Below, one piece after another: positions 1 to 8,977 of a stretch of 64,000 nucleotides of DNA. Below the pieces are notes generated by a model, which was given only the letters and a program-made list of their open reading frames with translations, had not been told where the DNA came from and ran no database searches. Made by a program: the position numbers and the translations under genes. The stretch is from Ferrovibrio terrae (GTDB lineage: Bacteria; Pseudomonadota; Alphaproteobacteria; Ferrovibrionales; Ferrovibrionaceae), in NCBI RefSeq assembly GCF_007197755.1, contig NZ_CP041636.1, positions 1,896,001 to 1,960,000 of the forward strand, written 5' to 3'. Position 1 is the first letter of the stretch. Each line of letters opens with the position of its first letter.

Positions 1-552
1 GGCCACCGCGGGCGTCTGGCCGGCCACCACCTTGGTGATCTTGTCGACGGTGTGGACCTTGTCGCCGGGATTGATGCGCTCAGGCGAATAGCCGAGGAAG
101 AAATCCTTGCCGCAGGTCAGTCCGGAGATCTGTTCCAGCAGCGGGCCGCAGATATCCTCGGTCACACCGGGATAGACGGTGCTTTCGTAGACCACGATCG
201 CACCCGGCGCCGTCTTGATTTTCAGGGCCTGGCCGACGGTGCGCGAGGCCGAGCGCACCGGACCGAGATCGGGGACATTCTTGTCATCCACCGGCGTCGG
301 GACGGTCACGATATAGATGGCATGGCCGGGCAGTTCGGCGGCATCGGCGCTCAGGCGCAGGCTGGAACTGCGCAGGATTTCCGGCTCGATCTCCCGGGTG
401 CGGTCTTCGCCACGGCCAAGCTCTTCCACCCGGCTGCGGTCGATATCGAAGCCCAGAACGGGGAAATGCCGGGCCAGGGCGACGGCCAGCGGCAGGCCGA
501 CATAGCCAAGGCCGATGACGGCGATCGAGGGGGAAGGTGCGGAGTCGGGCAA
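1..552 (-). CDS. Nucleotide-sugar dehydrogenase, N-terminal part (C-terminus outside window)
   Basis: The minus-strand frame reads from a TTG at 552 to the window edge, about 184 residues. It opens with a Rossmann motif IAVIGLGYVGLPLAVA, followed by YIVTVPTPVDD, the ESTVYPGVTED stretch and GYSPERINPGDK. These are hallmarks of the UDP-glucose/GDP-mannose dehydrogenase family, and the EIEPEIL spacing resembles TviB/CapL/WbpO enzymes that oxidise UDP-N-acetylhexosamines to uronates. An in-frame TGA lies three codons before the TTG and no ATG or GTG precedes the NAD motif, so TTG is the only workable start. The catalytic cysteine would lie beyond the window. It is divergent from the polysaccharide genes to its right and probably supplies them with an activated sugar (inference). 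Confidence 0.85.
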   Translation of the reverse strand, partial: MPDSAPSPSIAVIGLGYVGLPLAVALARHFPVLGFDIDRSRVEELGRGEDRTREIEPEILRSSSLRLSADAAELPGHAIYIVTVPTPVDDKNVPDLGPVRSASRTVGQALKIKTAPGAIVVYESTVYPGVTEDICGPLLEQISGLTCGKDFFLGYSPERINPGDKVHTVDKITKVVAGQTPAVA

Positions 553-672
553 AGGCGGGGACTTTCACTGAAACTGCCCGTAGGGGGTAGCCGCCCGGCC
601 CGCAACTGTCAATAAAGTCAGGACTTCAACCTTACCGGCGTGGGTTGCCGCCAATTGAGGGATTCCAGCATC

Positions 673-701
673 TTGACCCGCCCTCCGGCAGCCGGTAGAG
701 C
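673..701 (+). promoter_or_regulatory. Weak sigma70-like promoter candidate before the GT4 gene
   Basis: TTGACC at 673-678, a 17-base spacer, then TAGAGC at 696-701. The start codon is at 708, so initiation here would give an almost leaderless message. The -10 box is poor, so this is only a candidate. Confidence 0.25.
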
Positions 702-707
702 GCGGGG

Positions 708-1880
708 ATGGCCCGTCGGTTACTGATCGTCGTCCAGGAAGCCCTGTTCTTCACCACCCACCGGCTGCCGGTGGGCCGGGCGATGCGACAGCGTGGCTGG
801 GCGGTGCATGTCGCCGCTCCGGAAGACCCCGCGATTGCCGCCCAGCTGGCGGCCGAGGGTTTCACTTTCCATCCGATCCCGCTGACCCGCAGCCGGCAGA
901 ACCCGATTGCCGAGTTGCGGTTGCTGCTGGCGCTGAGCGCCCTGTATCTGAAGCTGCGGCCTGACCTGCTGCATCTGGTCTCGGTCAAGCCGGTGGTCTG
1001 GGGCGGGGCGGCCGCGCGGCTGCTCGGCCTGCCGGCCGTGGTGCATGCCATCACCGGGCTGGGCTATGTCTTCATCCGTGCGGGCAATGGCGGGGCGGGC
1101 GGCAGGTCCGGCCTGCTGCGTCGCCTGCTCGAGGTGCTGTACCGGCTCGCACTGGCGCATCGCAACAGCGTGACGATTTTCCAGAATCCCGACGACCGCA
1201 CGGTGTTTGAGACCCTGAACCTGGTGCCGGCCGGCCGTTCGGTGATGATCCGTGGCTGCGGCGTCGACATGCAGGTGTTTGCCGCACAGCCCGAGCCGGT
1301 CATCGATGCCGCGCATCCGCCTGTGGTGATGTTTCCGGCCCGCCTGCTGGGCGACAAGGGCGTGCGCGAATTCGTCGTCGCCGCCGAACGGTTGCGCGCG
1401 GAAGGCGTCAGCGCGCGCTTCGTCCTCGTGGGCCGGCGCGATCCCGACAACAAGACCGATATCGGCGAGGCGGTGCTGCAGGACTGGATCGAGAGCGGTA
1501 CAGTCGAATACTGGGGTTTTGCGCAGGAGATGCCCGCCATGCTGGCGCGCGCGCATATCATCGTCCTGCCGTCGTATCGCGAGGGCCTGCCGCGCGGCCT
1601 GATCGAGGCAGCGGCGATCGGTCGCGCCATCGTCACCACCGATGCACCGGGCTGCCGCGAAGTGGTGCGGCATGAGGAAAACGGCCTGTTGGTGCCGGTC
1701 GGCGACGGTGACGCCGTGGCAGCCGCAATCCGCCGTCTGCTGGAAGACCCAATGCTGCGTCAGCGGCTGGCGACGCGCGGCCGTGCGATTGCCGAGAGCG
1801 AATTCTCTGTCGAGTCTTTCATCGAAGCCAGTCTGGCGGCCTACGACCGCGTGCTGCGCATGCAGGGGGCCGGGCTGTGA
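708..1880 (+). CDS. Glycosyltransferase family 4 (PglA/CapM-like)
   Basis: 390 residues with a GT-B fold pattern. The N-terminus has LIVVQEALFFTTHRLP and a SVKPVVWGG segment, then GLGYVF. The C-terminal half carries VMFPARLLGDKGV, VLVGRRDP and the GT4 signature EGLPRGLIEAAAIGRAIV followed by PGCREVV and ENGLLVPVGD. Such enzymes add a hexose or acetamido sugar from a nucleotide donor to an undecaprenyl-linked acceptor at the cytoplasmic membrane face. The next gene begins at 1877 inside the last codons (GTGA overlap), so the two are translationally coupled. The exact sugar cannot be read from the sequence. Confidence 0.88.
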   Translation: MARRLLIVVQEALFFTTHRLPVGRAMRQRGWAVHVAAPEDPAIAAQLAAEGFTFHPIPLTRSRQNPIAELRLLLALSALYLKLRPDLLHLVSVKPVVWGGAAARLLGLPAVVHAITGLGYVFIRAGNGGAGGRSGLLRRLLEVLYRLALAHRNSVTIFQNPDDRTVFETLNLVPAGRSVMIRGCGVDMQVFAAQPEPVIDAAHPPVVMFPARLLGDKGVREFVVAAERLRAEGVSARFVLVGRRDPDNKTDIGEAVLQDWIESGTVEYWGFAQEMPAMLARAHIIVLPSYREGLPRGLIEAAAIGRAIVTTDAPGCREVVRHEENGLLVPVGDGDAVAAAIRRLLEDPMLRQRLATRGRAIAESEFSVESFIEASLAAYDRVLRMQGAGL

Positions 1881-2911
1881 GCGGCGCGGACGGCAATTGG
1901 GCCGATAACTGGATGATTGCCGCAGCCGTGGCTGCCGGCACCGGGCTGTTCGTTTATCTGCTGCTGAAGCCGCTGATCGGCTGGCTGCATCGCCGCGCGA
2001 TCATGGACATCCCGAACGACCGCTCCAGCCATGTCGAACTGACGCCACGTGGCGGCGGCATCGCAACCACGGCCGGCATGCTGCTGGGGTTGGCAATTTG
2101 GATCACCCTGCGCCCGGATGCCACTGCGCCGCTGGTGCTGCTGGGCATGGCAGTGCTGGCAATGGTGTCCTGGCTGGATGATCGCAGTGGCGGACTGCCG
2201 GTCGGCGTCCGTCTTGGCGCGCAGGCTGTCAGCGTCGGCGTCGTGCTGGCGATGCTGCCGATGGAGGCGACGGTCACACAGGGACTCGCCCCCGCCTGGC
2301 TCGAACGTGTCGTGCTGTTCTTTGCCTGGATGTGGTTCACCAACCTGTTCAATTTCATGGACGGCATCAATGGCATCACCGGCGTTGAGATGGTGACGAT
2401 CGGCGCCGGCGCCGCATTGGTGGGCGGGATTTCCCAGACGGGGGGGGATGTAGAAGCATCCGGGCTGATCGTGGCGGCCGCGGCGCTGGGCTTCCTGCCG
2501 TGGAACTGGGGCAAGGCAAAAGTCTTCCTGGGCGATGTCGGCAGTATTCCGGCGGGCTACCTGCTCGGTGGCCTGCTGCTGGCCCTGGCGCTTTCAGGCC
2601 ACTGGGCTGCGGCGCTGATACTCCCAATGTATTACTGGGTCGACGCCACCTACACTTTGCTGCGCCGGCTGCTGCGCGGCGAAAAGGTCTGGCAGGCGCA
2701 TCGCAGCCATTTCTACCAGCAGGGCGCGCGCAAGCTGGGCAGTCATGCGGCCGTGGCAGTACGGATTGCCGCGCTGAACCTGCTGCTGGTCGTCCTTGCC
2801 GTGGCCAGCAGCCTGGGCTGGCAAATCGCCGTTGGCGCCATCGTGATTGCCATTGCGGCCACGATCACCCTTTGCAGGCATTTCGCGGAGCCGGTTCAAC
2901 CGTTAGGATGA
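1877..2911 (+). CDS. Undecaprenyl-phosphate sugar-1-phosphate transferase (WecA/WbpL family)
   Basis: 344 residues and strongly hydrophobic, with about ten membrane segments. Family landmarks are DIPNDRSSH near the N-terminus, SWLDDRSGG (the paired Asp motif), NLFNFMDGINGI, and KVFLGDVGSIPAGYLLG, with HRSHFYQQGARK near the end. The family transfers a sugar phosphate from UDP-sugar to undecaprenyl phosphate, the first committed step of O-antigen or capsule repeat synthesis. The GTG start overlaps the TGA of the GT4 gene by 4 bases, and the WbpM-like gene follows after 9 bases, so this is an operon. WbpL (FucNAc/QuiNAc transferase) is the closest named relative I would suggest, without certainty about substrate. 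Confidence 0.87.
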   Translation: MSGADGNWADNWMIAAAVAAGTGLFVYLLLKPLIGWLHRRAIMDIPNDRSSHVELTPRGGGIATTAGMLLGLAIWITLRPDATAPLVLLGMAVLAMVSWLDDRSGGLPVGVRLGAQAVSVGVVLAMLPMEATVTQGLAPAWLERVVLFFAWMWFTNLFNFMDGINGITGVEMVTIGAGAALVGGISQTGGDVEASGLIVAAAALGFLPWNWGKAKVFLGDVGSIPAGYLLGGLLLALALSGHWAAALILPMYYWVDATYTLLRRLLRGEKVWQAHRSHFYQQGARKLGSHAAVAVRIAALNLLLVVLAVASSLGWQIAVGAIVIAIAATITLCRHFAEPVQPLG

Positions 2912-2920
2912 CCGCCGCCC

Positions 2921-4885
2921 ATGAAAGACAAGCCGCGATTCGCCTTTTCCTTGCGCCTGAACCACCGCGTCCTGCTGGTGGCGGCGCATGACATCGTCAT
3001 GGCGGCAGTGTCGCTGCCGTTGGCGATCTGGCTGCGATTCTGGATTGTCGATATCGAATGGTCGCCGCTGGAAGCCTGGCTGCCGACCCTGATCTTTGCC
3101 GGCGTGGCCGGTGTGGTCTTCCAGTATACTGGACTCTATCGTGGCATCTGGCACTTCGCCTCGCTGCGCGACATGCTGGCGATCCTGCGCGGCAGCCTGC
3201 TGTCGCTGCTGATCTTCCTGCCGCTGCTGTTTGTCTTCACCCGCCTCGCCGACTACCCGCGCAGCGCGCTGGTGATGCAGTTCTTCATCCTGATGCTGCT
3301 GCTGGCGGGCCCACGCATCCTGTATCGCAGCTGGAAGGACGGCAGCCTGGCCACGGTGCTGTGGCGCGGCGACGACAAGCGGGTGCCGGTGGTGCTGATC
3401 GGTTCCAGCCTCGCCGCTGATACTTTCATCCGCGAGATGGAACGCGGTCCGGCCTCCTATCGCGTTGTCGGGATCATCGATGATTCAGCGGGCCGGCATG
3501 GTCGCGACATGCGTGGTATCCGCGTGCTCGGACGGCTGGCCGATTTGCCTGCCATCGTAAACAACATGCGCGAGATCGACCGGCCGCGTCGCGCCATCAT
3601 CGCCGATGACCGGCTGGATGGCCGCGTGATCCGCGAGCTGGTCGAGACCGCCTCGCAGTTCGGCATCAGTGTGGCACGACTGCCGCGCATGACCGAGTTC
3701 CGCAAGGAAAGCGAGGCGGGGCAAGTGCAGTCGATCGATGTGGAAGACCTGCTGGGCCGGCCGCAGCGCGTGCTGGATCGCAGCGCGGTGACGCAGCTGA
3801 TTGCCGGCCGTCGTGTCCTGGTCACCGGCGCTGGCGGCACCATCGGCTCCGAACTGGTGCGCCAGGTGGCAGCGCTGCAGCCAGCTGCCATCGTGCTGTT
3901 CGAGCAGAGCGAACACGCGCTCTATCAGATCGACATGGAATTGGCCGAGCGCATGCCGGAGCTGCCGCGCGTGGCCGTGCTGGGCGATGTGCGCGATGCC
4001 GATGCGGTGGAAACCGTCTTCGCGGCGCAGCGGCCCGATATCGTGCTGCATGCCGCGGCCTACAAACATGTGCCGCTGGTGGAAGCCAATGCCGGCGAAG
4101 GACTGCTGACCAATGTGCGCGGCACCCATGTTGTGGCGCAGGCCTGCCAGCGCCACAACGTCGCCGTGATGGTGATGATCTCCACCGACAAGGCGGTCAA
4201 TCCGACCAACGTGATGGGCGCCACCAAGCGTATCGCCGAGATGGTCTGCCAGAGCCTCGATCTCGAACGCGTCACCAGCCAGCGCAACTCGACCCAGTAT
4301 GTGACCGTGCGGTTCGGCAATGTGCTCGGCTCGTCGGGCTCGGTCGTGCCGCTGTTCCAGCGCCAGCTCGCCAGTGGCGGTCCGCTGACGGTGACGCATC
4401 CCGATGTCACGCGCTTCTTCATGACCACACGCGAGGCGGTCGAACTGATCCTGCAGGCCGCCGCCATGCCGAACGACGTGGTGCATGCCGAGGGCAAGAT
4501 TTTCGTGCTCGACATGGGTGAGCCGGTGCGCATCCAGGATCTGGCGCGCCAGATGATCCGGCTGACCGGCCGTCAGCCCGACAAGGATGTGAAGATCGTC
4601 TTCACCGGACTGCGGCCGGGCGAGAAGCTGTATGAAGAAGTGCTGCACAGCGCCGAGACCACCATGCCGACGCCGCAGGAAGGCGTGATGCTGGCGGCAC
4701 CGCGCATCATTGACCGCGCCGAACTCGAGCGTGCGATTGCCACGCTGATCCATCATGCCGAGCGGCGCGACACGGCGGCGGTGGTGGCCGGCATCGCCGC
4801 GCTGGTGCCAGAATTCGAACATGCACCGAACGGACAGGGCAGCAGCAGCGAGACTGCCGCGCCCGTGAATCGCCCCGCGGCTTGA
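2921..4885 (+). CDS. Membrane-bound nucleotide-sugar 4,6-dehydratase (WbpM/CapD family)
   Basis: 654 residues, the normal length for WbpM. The first ~150 residues hold four hydrophobic segments. A cytoplasmic linker follows, then the short-chain dehydrogenase module with VTGAGGTIGSELVRQ near residue 300, LHAAAYKHVPLVE, and STDKAVNPTNVMGATKR near 420-437. The last motif has Met in place of the usual catalytic Tyr, the Ser-Met-Lys arrangement known for WbpM-type enzymes. They convert UDP-GlcNAc to the 4-keto-6-deoxy intermediate for FucNAc/QuiNAc sugars. That fits the WbpL-like transferase directly upstream. The palindromic repeat begins 8 bases after the stop. Confidence 0.92.
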   Translation: MKDKPRFAFSLRLNHRVLLVAAHDIVMAAVSLPLAIWLRFWIVDIEWSPLEAWLPTLIFAGVAGVVFQYTGLYRGIWHFASLRDMLAILRGSLLSLLIFLPLLFVFTRLADYPRSALVMQFFILMLLLAGPRILYRSWKDGSLATVLWRGDDKRVPVVLIGSSLAADTFIREMERGPASYRVVGIIDDSAGRHGRDMRGIRVLGRLADLPAIVNNMREIDRPRRAIIADDRLDGRVIRELVETASQFGISVARLPRMTEFRKESEAGQVQSIDVEDLLGRPQRVLDRSAVTQLIAGRRVLVTGAGGTIGSELVRQVAALQPAAIVLFEQSEHALYQIDMELAERMPELPRVAVLGDVRDADAVETVFAAQRPDIVLHAAAYKHVPLVEANAGEGLLTNVRGTHVVAQACQRHNVAVMVMISTDKAVNPTNVMGATKRIAEMVCQSLDLERVTSQRNSTQYVTVRFGNVLGSSGSVVPLFQRQLASGGPLTVTHPDVTRFFMTTREAVELILQAAAMPNDVVHAEGKIFVLDMGEPVRIQDLARQMIRLTGRQPDKDVKIVFTGLRPGEKLYEEVLHSAETTMPTPQEGVMLAAPRIIDRAELERAIATLIHHAERRDTAAVVAGIAALVPEFEHAPNGQGSSSETAAPVNRPAA

Positions 4886-4893
4886 AGTTCAAG

Positions 4894-5021
4894 TCGTCAT
4901 GCCCGCGGAAGCGGGCATCCAGTGTCGGAACAGCCCGTGTGCTGCAATCAGTATCCCCACCCGTCGCGCTTTGCGCGACAATATATGTAAGGCGGCAATG
5001 CCGCCGGGCGCGGGGATGACA
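4894..5021. repeat. Palindromic intergenic repeat element, copy 1
   Basis: About 128 bp with near-inverted ends (TCGTCATGCCCGCG at the left; CGCGGGGATGACA at the right) and three internal hairpins: GCCCGC-ggaa-GCGGGC, GTCGCGC-ttt-GCGCGAC and GGCGGC-aat-GCCGCC. A second copy lies at 35435-35550 and shares the ends, the second and third hairpins and the linker ATATGTAAGGCGGCAA. It has no coding capacity and looks like a non-autonomous, MITE- or REP-like dispersed repeat. It sits between convergent genes (wbpM-like and CoA lyase) and may also stop transcription. Confidence 0.75.
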
Positions 5022-5032
5022 AATTAAGGGCC

Positions 5033-6010
5033 TCACCCCTTCGCGATCAGTTCCGCCTGCTTGACGATGCCTTCGGCCTGACGGATCGAGGCGATGTCGA
5101 TCAGCTTGCCGTCCAGCGCCACGGCGCCCTGGCCCTTGGCCTGCGCTTCCTTCATCGCTTCGAGAATCCGGCGCGCCTTGGTCACTTCAGCTTCCGGCGG
5201 CGTGTAGACCGTGTTGGCCAGCGGAATCTGCGCCGGATGGATCGCCCACTTTCCTTCGCAGCCGAGAATGGCGGCGCGGTTGGCCTGCGCGGTGTAGCCT
5301 TCGTTGTCCGAGAAATCGCCGAACGGACCGTCGATGGGACGCAGGCCGTTGGCGCGCGCCGCCACCACCATGCGCGAAATCGCGTAGTGCCACATATCGC
5401 CCCAGAAATAGTCGCGCGGCTTGTCACCGTCCTTGTCGGTCAGCACGCCGTAGAGCGCGTTCGGCCCGCCGATCGAGGTCGTGCGCGCCCGCGTCGAGGC
5501 GGCGTAATCCGCGACGCCGAAATGCAGGCTTTCCATCCGCGGTGAGGCGGCGGCGATCTCGTGGATATTCTGCATGCCGAGCGCGGTCTCGATGATCGCC
5601 TCGATGCCGATGCGCTTCTTGAAGCCCTTGGCGGTCTCGATCTGGGTCAGCAGCATGTCGACGGCGTAGATATCCGCCGCGGTGCCGACCTTGGGCACCA
5701 TGATCAGGTCGAGCTTGTCGCCGGCGCCTTCGATCACCTCGACGACGTCGCGATACATGTAATGGGTATCGAGGCCGTTGATACGCACCGACATCACCTT
5801 GCGGCCCCAGTCGATATCATGGAGCGCCTGCACGATATTCTTGCGCGCCTGCGGCTTGTCGTCGGGCGCCACGGCGTCTTCAAGATCAAGGAAGACCACA
5901 TCGGCGGCGCTTTTCGCGGCCTTCTCGAACAGCTTCACACTGCTGCCGGGCACCGCCAGTTCGCAGCGATTCAGCCGGGCGGGGGCGGGGGTGATGGTCT
6001 TGAAGCTCAT
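5033..6010 (-). CDS. CoA-ester lyase, malyl-CoA/citramalyl-CoA lyase family
   Basis: 325 residues from the ATG at 6010; the frame stays open further upstream but that extension lies antisense to the end of xerD and is not homologous. The protein has the HpcH/HpaI aldolase signature: RCELAVPGSS, VVFLDLEDAV (metal-binding acidic residues), MSVRINGLDTHYMYRD (CoA-site Arg), LDLIMVPKVG, IEAIIETALGM (Glu ligand) and LHFGVADYAAS. The length and the last motif match L-malyl-CoA/beta-methylmalyl-CoA lyase, which splits malyl-CoA to acetyl-CoA and glyoxylate using Mg2+. The substrate is inferred, since citramalyl-CoA lyases look very similar. A GGAGAA ribosome-binding site lies about 12 bases before the ATG. 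Confidence 0.85.
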   Translation of the reverse strand: MSFKTITPAPARLNRCELAVPGSSVKLFEKAAKSAADVVFLDLEDAVAPDDKPQARKNIVQALHDIDWGRKVMSVRINGLDTHYMYRDVVEVIEGAGDKLDLIMVPKVGTAADIYAVDMLLTQIETAKGFKKRIGIEAIIETALGMQNIHEIAAASPRMESLHFGVADYAASTRARTTSIGGPNALYGVLTDKDGDKPRDYFWGDMWHYAISRMVVAARANGLRPIDGPFGDFSDNEGYTAQANRAAILGCEGKWAIHPAQIPLANTVYTPPEAEVTKARRILEAMKEAQAKGQGAVALDGKLIDIASIRQAEGIVKQAELIAKG

Positions 6011-6113
6011 GGCGCGCCTGTTCTCCCTGTTTTTCCCTATGCTGCACCTGCTAACTGGCGCGCGAGGATTTGGCAAGCCTGACGTTGGGGTAACCTGGAA
6101 ATGCCTGTGAAAT

Positions 6114-7025
6114 CTATGCTTTAGAGAGCGGATGGTGCTGGCGCACCAGGGCCTGCTTCCGCGCTTCCAGCACGTGGGTGTAAATCTGGGTCGTGCTGAT
6201 ATCGGCATGCCCCAGCATCTTCTGCACGGCGCGCAGGTCGGCGCCGCGTGCCAGCAGGTGGCTGGCGAAGGCATGGCGCAGCACATGCGGCGAAACCTTG
6301 GCCGGATCGATGCCGGCGACAACGGCAAGGTCCTTCAGCAGCTGGCCGAAACGCTGGCGTGTCAGATGGCCGCTCTCGCCGCGCGACGGAAACAGCCAGG
6401 GCGAGGTCTTGCCTTCGATGAAGTCGCTGCGCCAGCTGGCATAGTCCTTGATGGCCTGCCGCGCCGGCTCAGACAGGGGCACCAGCCGTTCCTTGTTGCC
6501 CTTGCCGCGGATCACCAGAAAGCGCGCATCGTCGCCAAATGGCGGCCAGCGCAGGCCGACCAGTTCGCTGACGCGTAAGCCTGTGGCGTAGAGCACTTCC
6601 AGCAAGGCGGTGAGGCGCGCGGATTCTGCCGGATCGTCGCGCAAGTGCCGCGCTTCAGTCAGCAGCCGGTCGACGTCGTCCTCGCTCAGCAGCTTAGGGA
6701 GAGGCCGTGCGCGTTTTGGCGCATCCAGCAAAGCGGCCGGATCGTCCTTGCGGATATTCTCCTGCACCAGGAATTTGAAGAACTGCCGCAGTGCCGACAG
6801 CCGCCGCGCCGCCGTGGCAGCAGTCATGCCTTCATCCGACAGGCCCTGCATGTAGAGCCGCAGCGCATCGGTGCCGATAGTTTCGGGGTTTTCATTGCGG
6901 CCGGCGAGGAAGCCGCTGAAATCGGCGAGATCGGTGCGATAGGCCAGCAGCGAATTCTGCGCCAGCCCGCGCTCGGCGCTCAGCATTTCCAGGAAGCTGT
7001 CGAAATGGCGGCTGGCGCGGGCCAT
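6114..7025 (-). CDS. xerD: Site-specific tyrosine recombinase XerD
   Basis: 303 residues, the normal Xer length. The N-terminal SAM-like core-binding domain contains ERGLAQNSLLAYRTDL. The catalytic domain shows ATGLRVSEL (first Arg), VIRGKGNKERLVPL (Lys), HVLRHAFASHLL (His-x-x-Arg), LGHADISTTQIYTHV (His and the Tyr nucleophile). XerD with XerC resolves chromosome dimers at dif near FtsK. Nothing next to it suggests an integron or phage, so a housekeeping role is likely. It lies 6 bases after the unknown secreted-protein gene, forming an operon. XerC cannot be formally excluded, but the C-terminal motifs favour XerD. Confidence 0.88.
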   Translation of the reverse strand: MARASRHFDSFLEMLSAERGLAQNSLLAYRTDLADFSGFLAGRNENPETIGTDALRLYMQGLSDEGMTAATAARRLSALRQFFKFLVQENIRKDDPAALLDAPKRARPLPKLLSEDDVDRLLTEARHLRDDPAESARLTALLEVLYATGLRVSELVGLRWPPFGDDARFLVIRGKGNKERLVPLSEPARQAIKDYASWRSDFIEGKTSPWLFPSRGESGHLTRQRFGQLLKDLAVVAGIDPAKVSPHVLRHAFASHLLARGADLRAVQKMLGHADISTTQIYTHVLEARKQALVRQHHPLSKA

Positions 7026-7031
7026 CCGCGT

Positions 7032-8975
7032 TTACAAACCGCGCAGCAGCGCCGCTTCCAGCGCGATCTGCTTGGCTTCCGCCGTCAGGCCCTGATCGCG
7101 CAGCGCGCCGAGCGCGCTGGCCAGGCCCTGGCCGTCGATCTCCAGGCTGCCCTTGCCGCCCAGCATGGCGAGCGCCAACGCAACGGTTTCGGCTTTTGCC
7201 TTGGCGGCATTCGCGCGTTGCAGGTTGCGCCACACGGCCACAGAGGGCGAGCCGCGGCGGTCGTTGCCGGCGGCCGCGGCCAGCAGGCTGTCCCATTTCT
7301 CCGGCGGCACGGCAATGCCGGCGGCTTCGGCCAGCGTCAGCAGCTGCGCGGCGCGGTTGTTGCGTTCGGCGGCCGGCAGTTCGGCCTGCGCGGTCATCCA
7401 GGCTTCGTAACGGCTGTCGCGCCAGTCGCCGTCTTCGCCGGCGATCAGCAGCAAAGGCCAGGCCTCGGCGACAATCTCGCCGGCATTGTCGCGCTCCGGC
7501 GGCAGGGCCAGCAGGATGTTGCGCCACAGCCGCGCCGTGCCGGTCTCGCCGGCGGCCAGCGCCATGCGGATCACCGCAGGTGCGGCGGCGATGCTGGCTT
7601 CGTTCGGCACCAGGTTGTTCAGCAGCGGTTTGTAGACTGCCGCCGTCACCAGCAGCAGGTCGCGCGCTACCGCCAGATCGTAGGCGCGCTTGATCAGGTC
7701 GGCCCGCGTCCTGGCGTCGGTCGCGTTTTTGGTCGCCTGGTACAGCAGAGCCGCGGCACGCACGCTCTTGTCCTTGCCGGCCACAATATTGGCCAGCAGC
7801 GCGGTGCGCTGTGCCTCGGGGATTTCAGCGGCCGCATAGGCCTCGCCCAGCAGTTCGGGCGTCAGCGCGCCGTATTGCACGGCGCGTTCGGCTGCCATCA
7901 GCCGCAATTCGGCATCGGCCTTGTCGTATCCGGCCAGCGCCACCAGCAGGGCCGGCGTGGCGACGTCCAGCACATCCTTGGGCAGCGGCCGTCCGGCGGC
8001 GCGCAGCATGGCGAAATGCAGCGGGCTGGCGCCGCCCAATGTCTCGACCTTGGCGCGCGCATCGCCGCGCAAAGCGGCGGCCAGCGTGTTGAAGGAAGGG
8101 TCATTCCCGCCGCCATCGCGCCACAGGCTGAGCGCCAGGTCGCCGCCTGCGATGTCCTTGGCGTTGTAGCGGCACAGCACGGCGGCCTTCTGCCAGACGG
8201 CCGAGGCGTCTTCGCGCAGGCCATTGGCGGCGATCTCGCAGGCCTTGGGCAGGTCGTTCTTCAGCAGCGCCAGATCGAAGGGCAGTTCGCGGAAGACTGG
8301 ATCCTTCAGATCGCGCGACGGCAGCGATGCCAGCCGCTCGGCCTCGGCCAGGCGGCCCAGGCGATAAAGCTGCGCCACGCGCAGGCCAAGGATGCTGGGG
8401 GTGGCCGCAGTGCCGGGCGGCACTTCGGCGACGCTCAGCAGCAGGCGGCGCTGCAGATCGCGCAGGGCGGTACCTGACACCGGTGCCGGCAGCACGCCGA
8501 GCGCCTGCACGGCCTGTGCGCGATTCGAGCTCTGCCACATCGCCGTGCCGAGGCCGCCATTGCCATCATCGAGCAATCCGCCTGACGACGGGTCGGGCGC
8601 ATTCAGCGGCTGGATGACGAATTCAGCAGCCTTCGGATTGCTGCTGCCGCTTTCCGTGGCCTGAGCGCCAGTCGTCTCGCCGAGCACCGGTTGCGGGGCT
8701 GGCAATGTCTGAGCTTGGGGTGCAGGCGGCATCACGGGCGATGGCATGGCCGGAGGCGCCAGAGGCTGGCTGCCAGCGGGCATCGTATTCGTCTGGACGG
8801 GTGGCGTGAGTTGCGGTGCCGGTTCCTGCTGGGCAGCCGGTTCCTGGCTGCCGCCCGGGGGTGTCAGGCGGATCGGCTGGGCCTGCGCCGGCAGGATTGC
8901 CAGGGCCAGAGGCAGAGCCAGGCTGGCGGCCAGCAGCAGGCTGGCCCTCGAACCGACCTTCCCCCGCGACGACAT
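7032..8975 (-). CDS. Uncharacterised exported alanine-rich helical protein
   Basis: 647 residues from the ATG at 8975. The N-terminus is a clear signal peptide (basic MSSRGKVGSRAS, hydrophobic core LLLAASLALPLALAIL, AQA cleavage site). A proline/glutamine-rich low-complexity stretch follows to about residue 110. The remainder is alanine- and leucine-rich amphipathic helix with TPR-like pieces such as LYRLGRLAEAERLASL. I do not recognise the family and see no catalytic motif. It is sandwiched between a tiny membrane protein (stop 2 bases upstream) and xerD (6 bases downstream), so all three are probably co-transcribed. A periplasmic or envelope scaffold role is only a guess. Confidence 0.75.
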   Translation of the reverse strand: MSSRGKVGSRASLLLAASLALPLALAILPAQAQPIRLTPPGGSQEPAAQQEPAPQLTPPVQTNTMPAGSQPLAPPAMPSPVMPPAPQAQTLPAPQPVLGETTGAQATESGSSNPKAAEFVIQPLNAPDPSSGGLLDDGNGGLGTAMWQSSNRAQAVQALGVLPAPVSGTALRDLQRRLLLSVAEVPPGTAATPSILGLRVAQLYRLGRLAEAERLASLPSRDLKDPVFRELPFDLALLKNDLPKACEIAANGLREDASAVWQKAAVLCRYNAKDIAGGDLALSLWRDGGGNDPSFNTLAAALRGDARAKVETLGGASPLHFAMLRAAGRPLPKDVLDVATPALLVALAGYDKADAELRLMAAERAVQYGALTPELLGEAYAAAEIPEAQRTALLANIVAGKDKSVRAAALLYQATKNATDARTRADLIKRAYDLAVARDLLLVTAAVYKPLLNNLVPNEASIAAAPAVIRMALAAGETGTARLWRNILLALPPERDNAGEIVAEAWPLLLIAGEDGDWRDSRYEAWMTAQAELPAAERNNRAAQLLTLAEAAGIAVPPEKWDSLLAAAAGNDRRGSPSVAVWRNLQRANAAKAKAETVALALAMLGGKGSLEIDGQGLASALGALRDQGLTAEAKQIALEAALLRGL

Positions 8976-8977
8976 GG

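Noticed and set aside
6011-6328. N-terminal extension of the CoA-ester lyase
   Set aside because: The extra 106 residues are antisense to the xerD C-terminus and have no similarity to the lyase family; the ATG at 6010 has a ribosome-binding site.
6645-8477. 610-residue plus-strand open frame opposite xerD and the exported protein
   Set aside because: Gln/Arg/His-rich antisense frame without motifs; the minus-strand genes have signal peptide and recombinase signatures.
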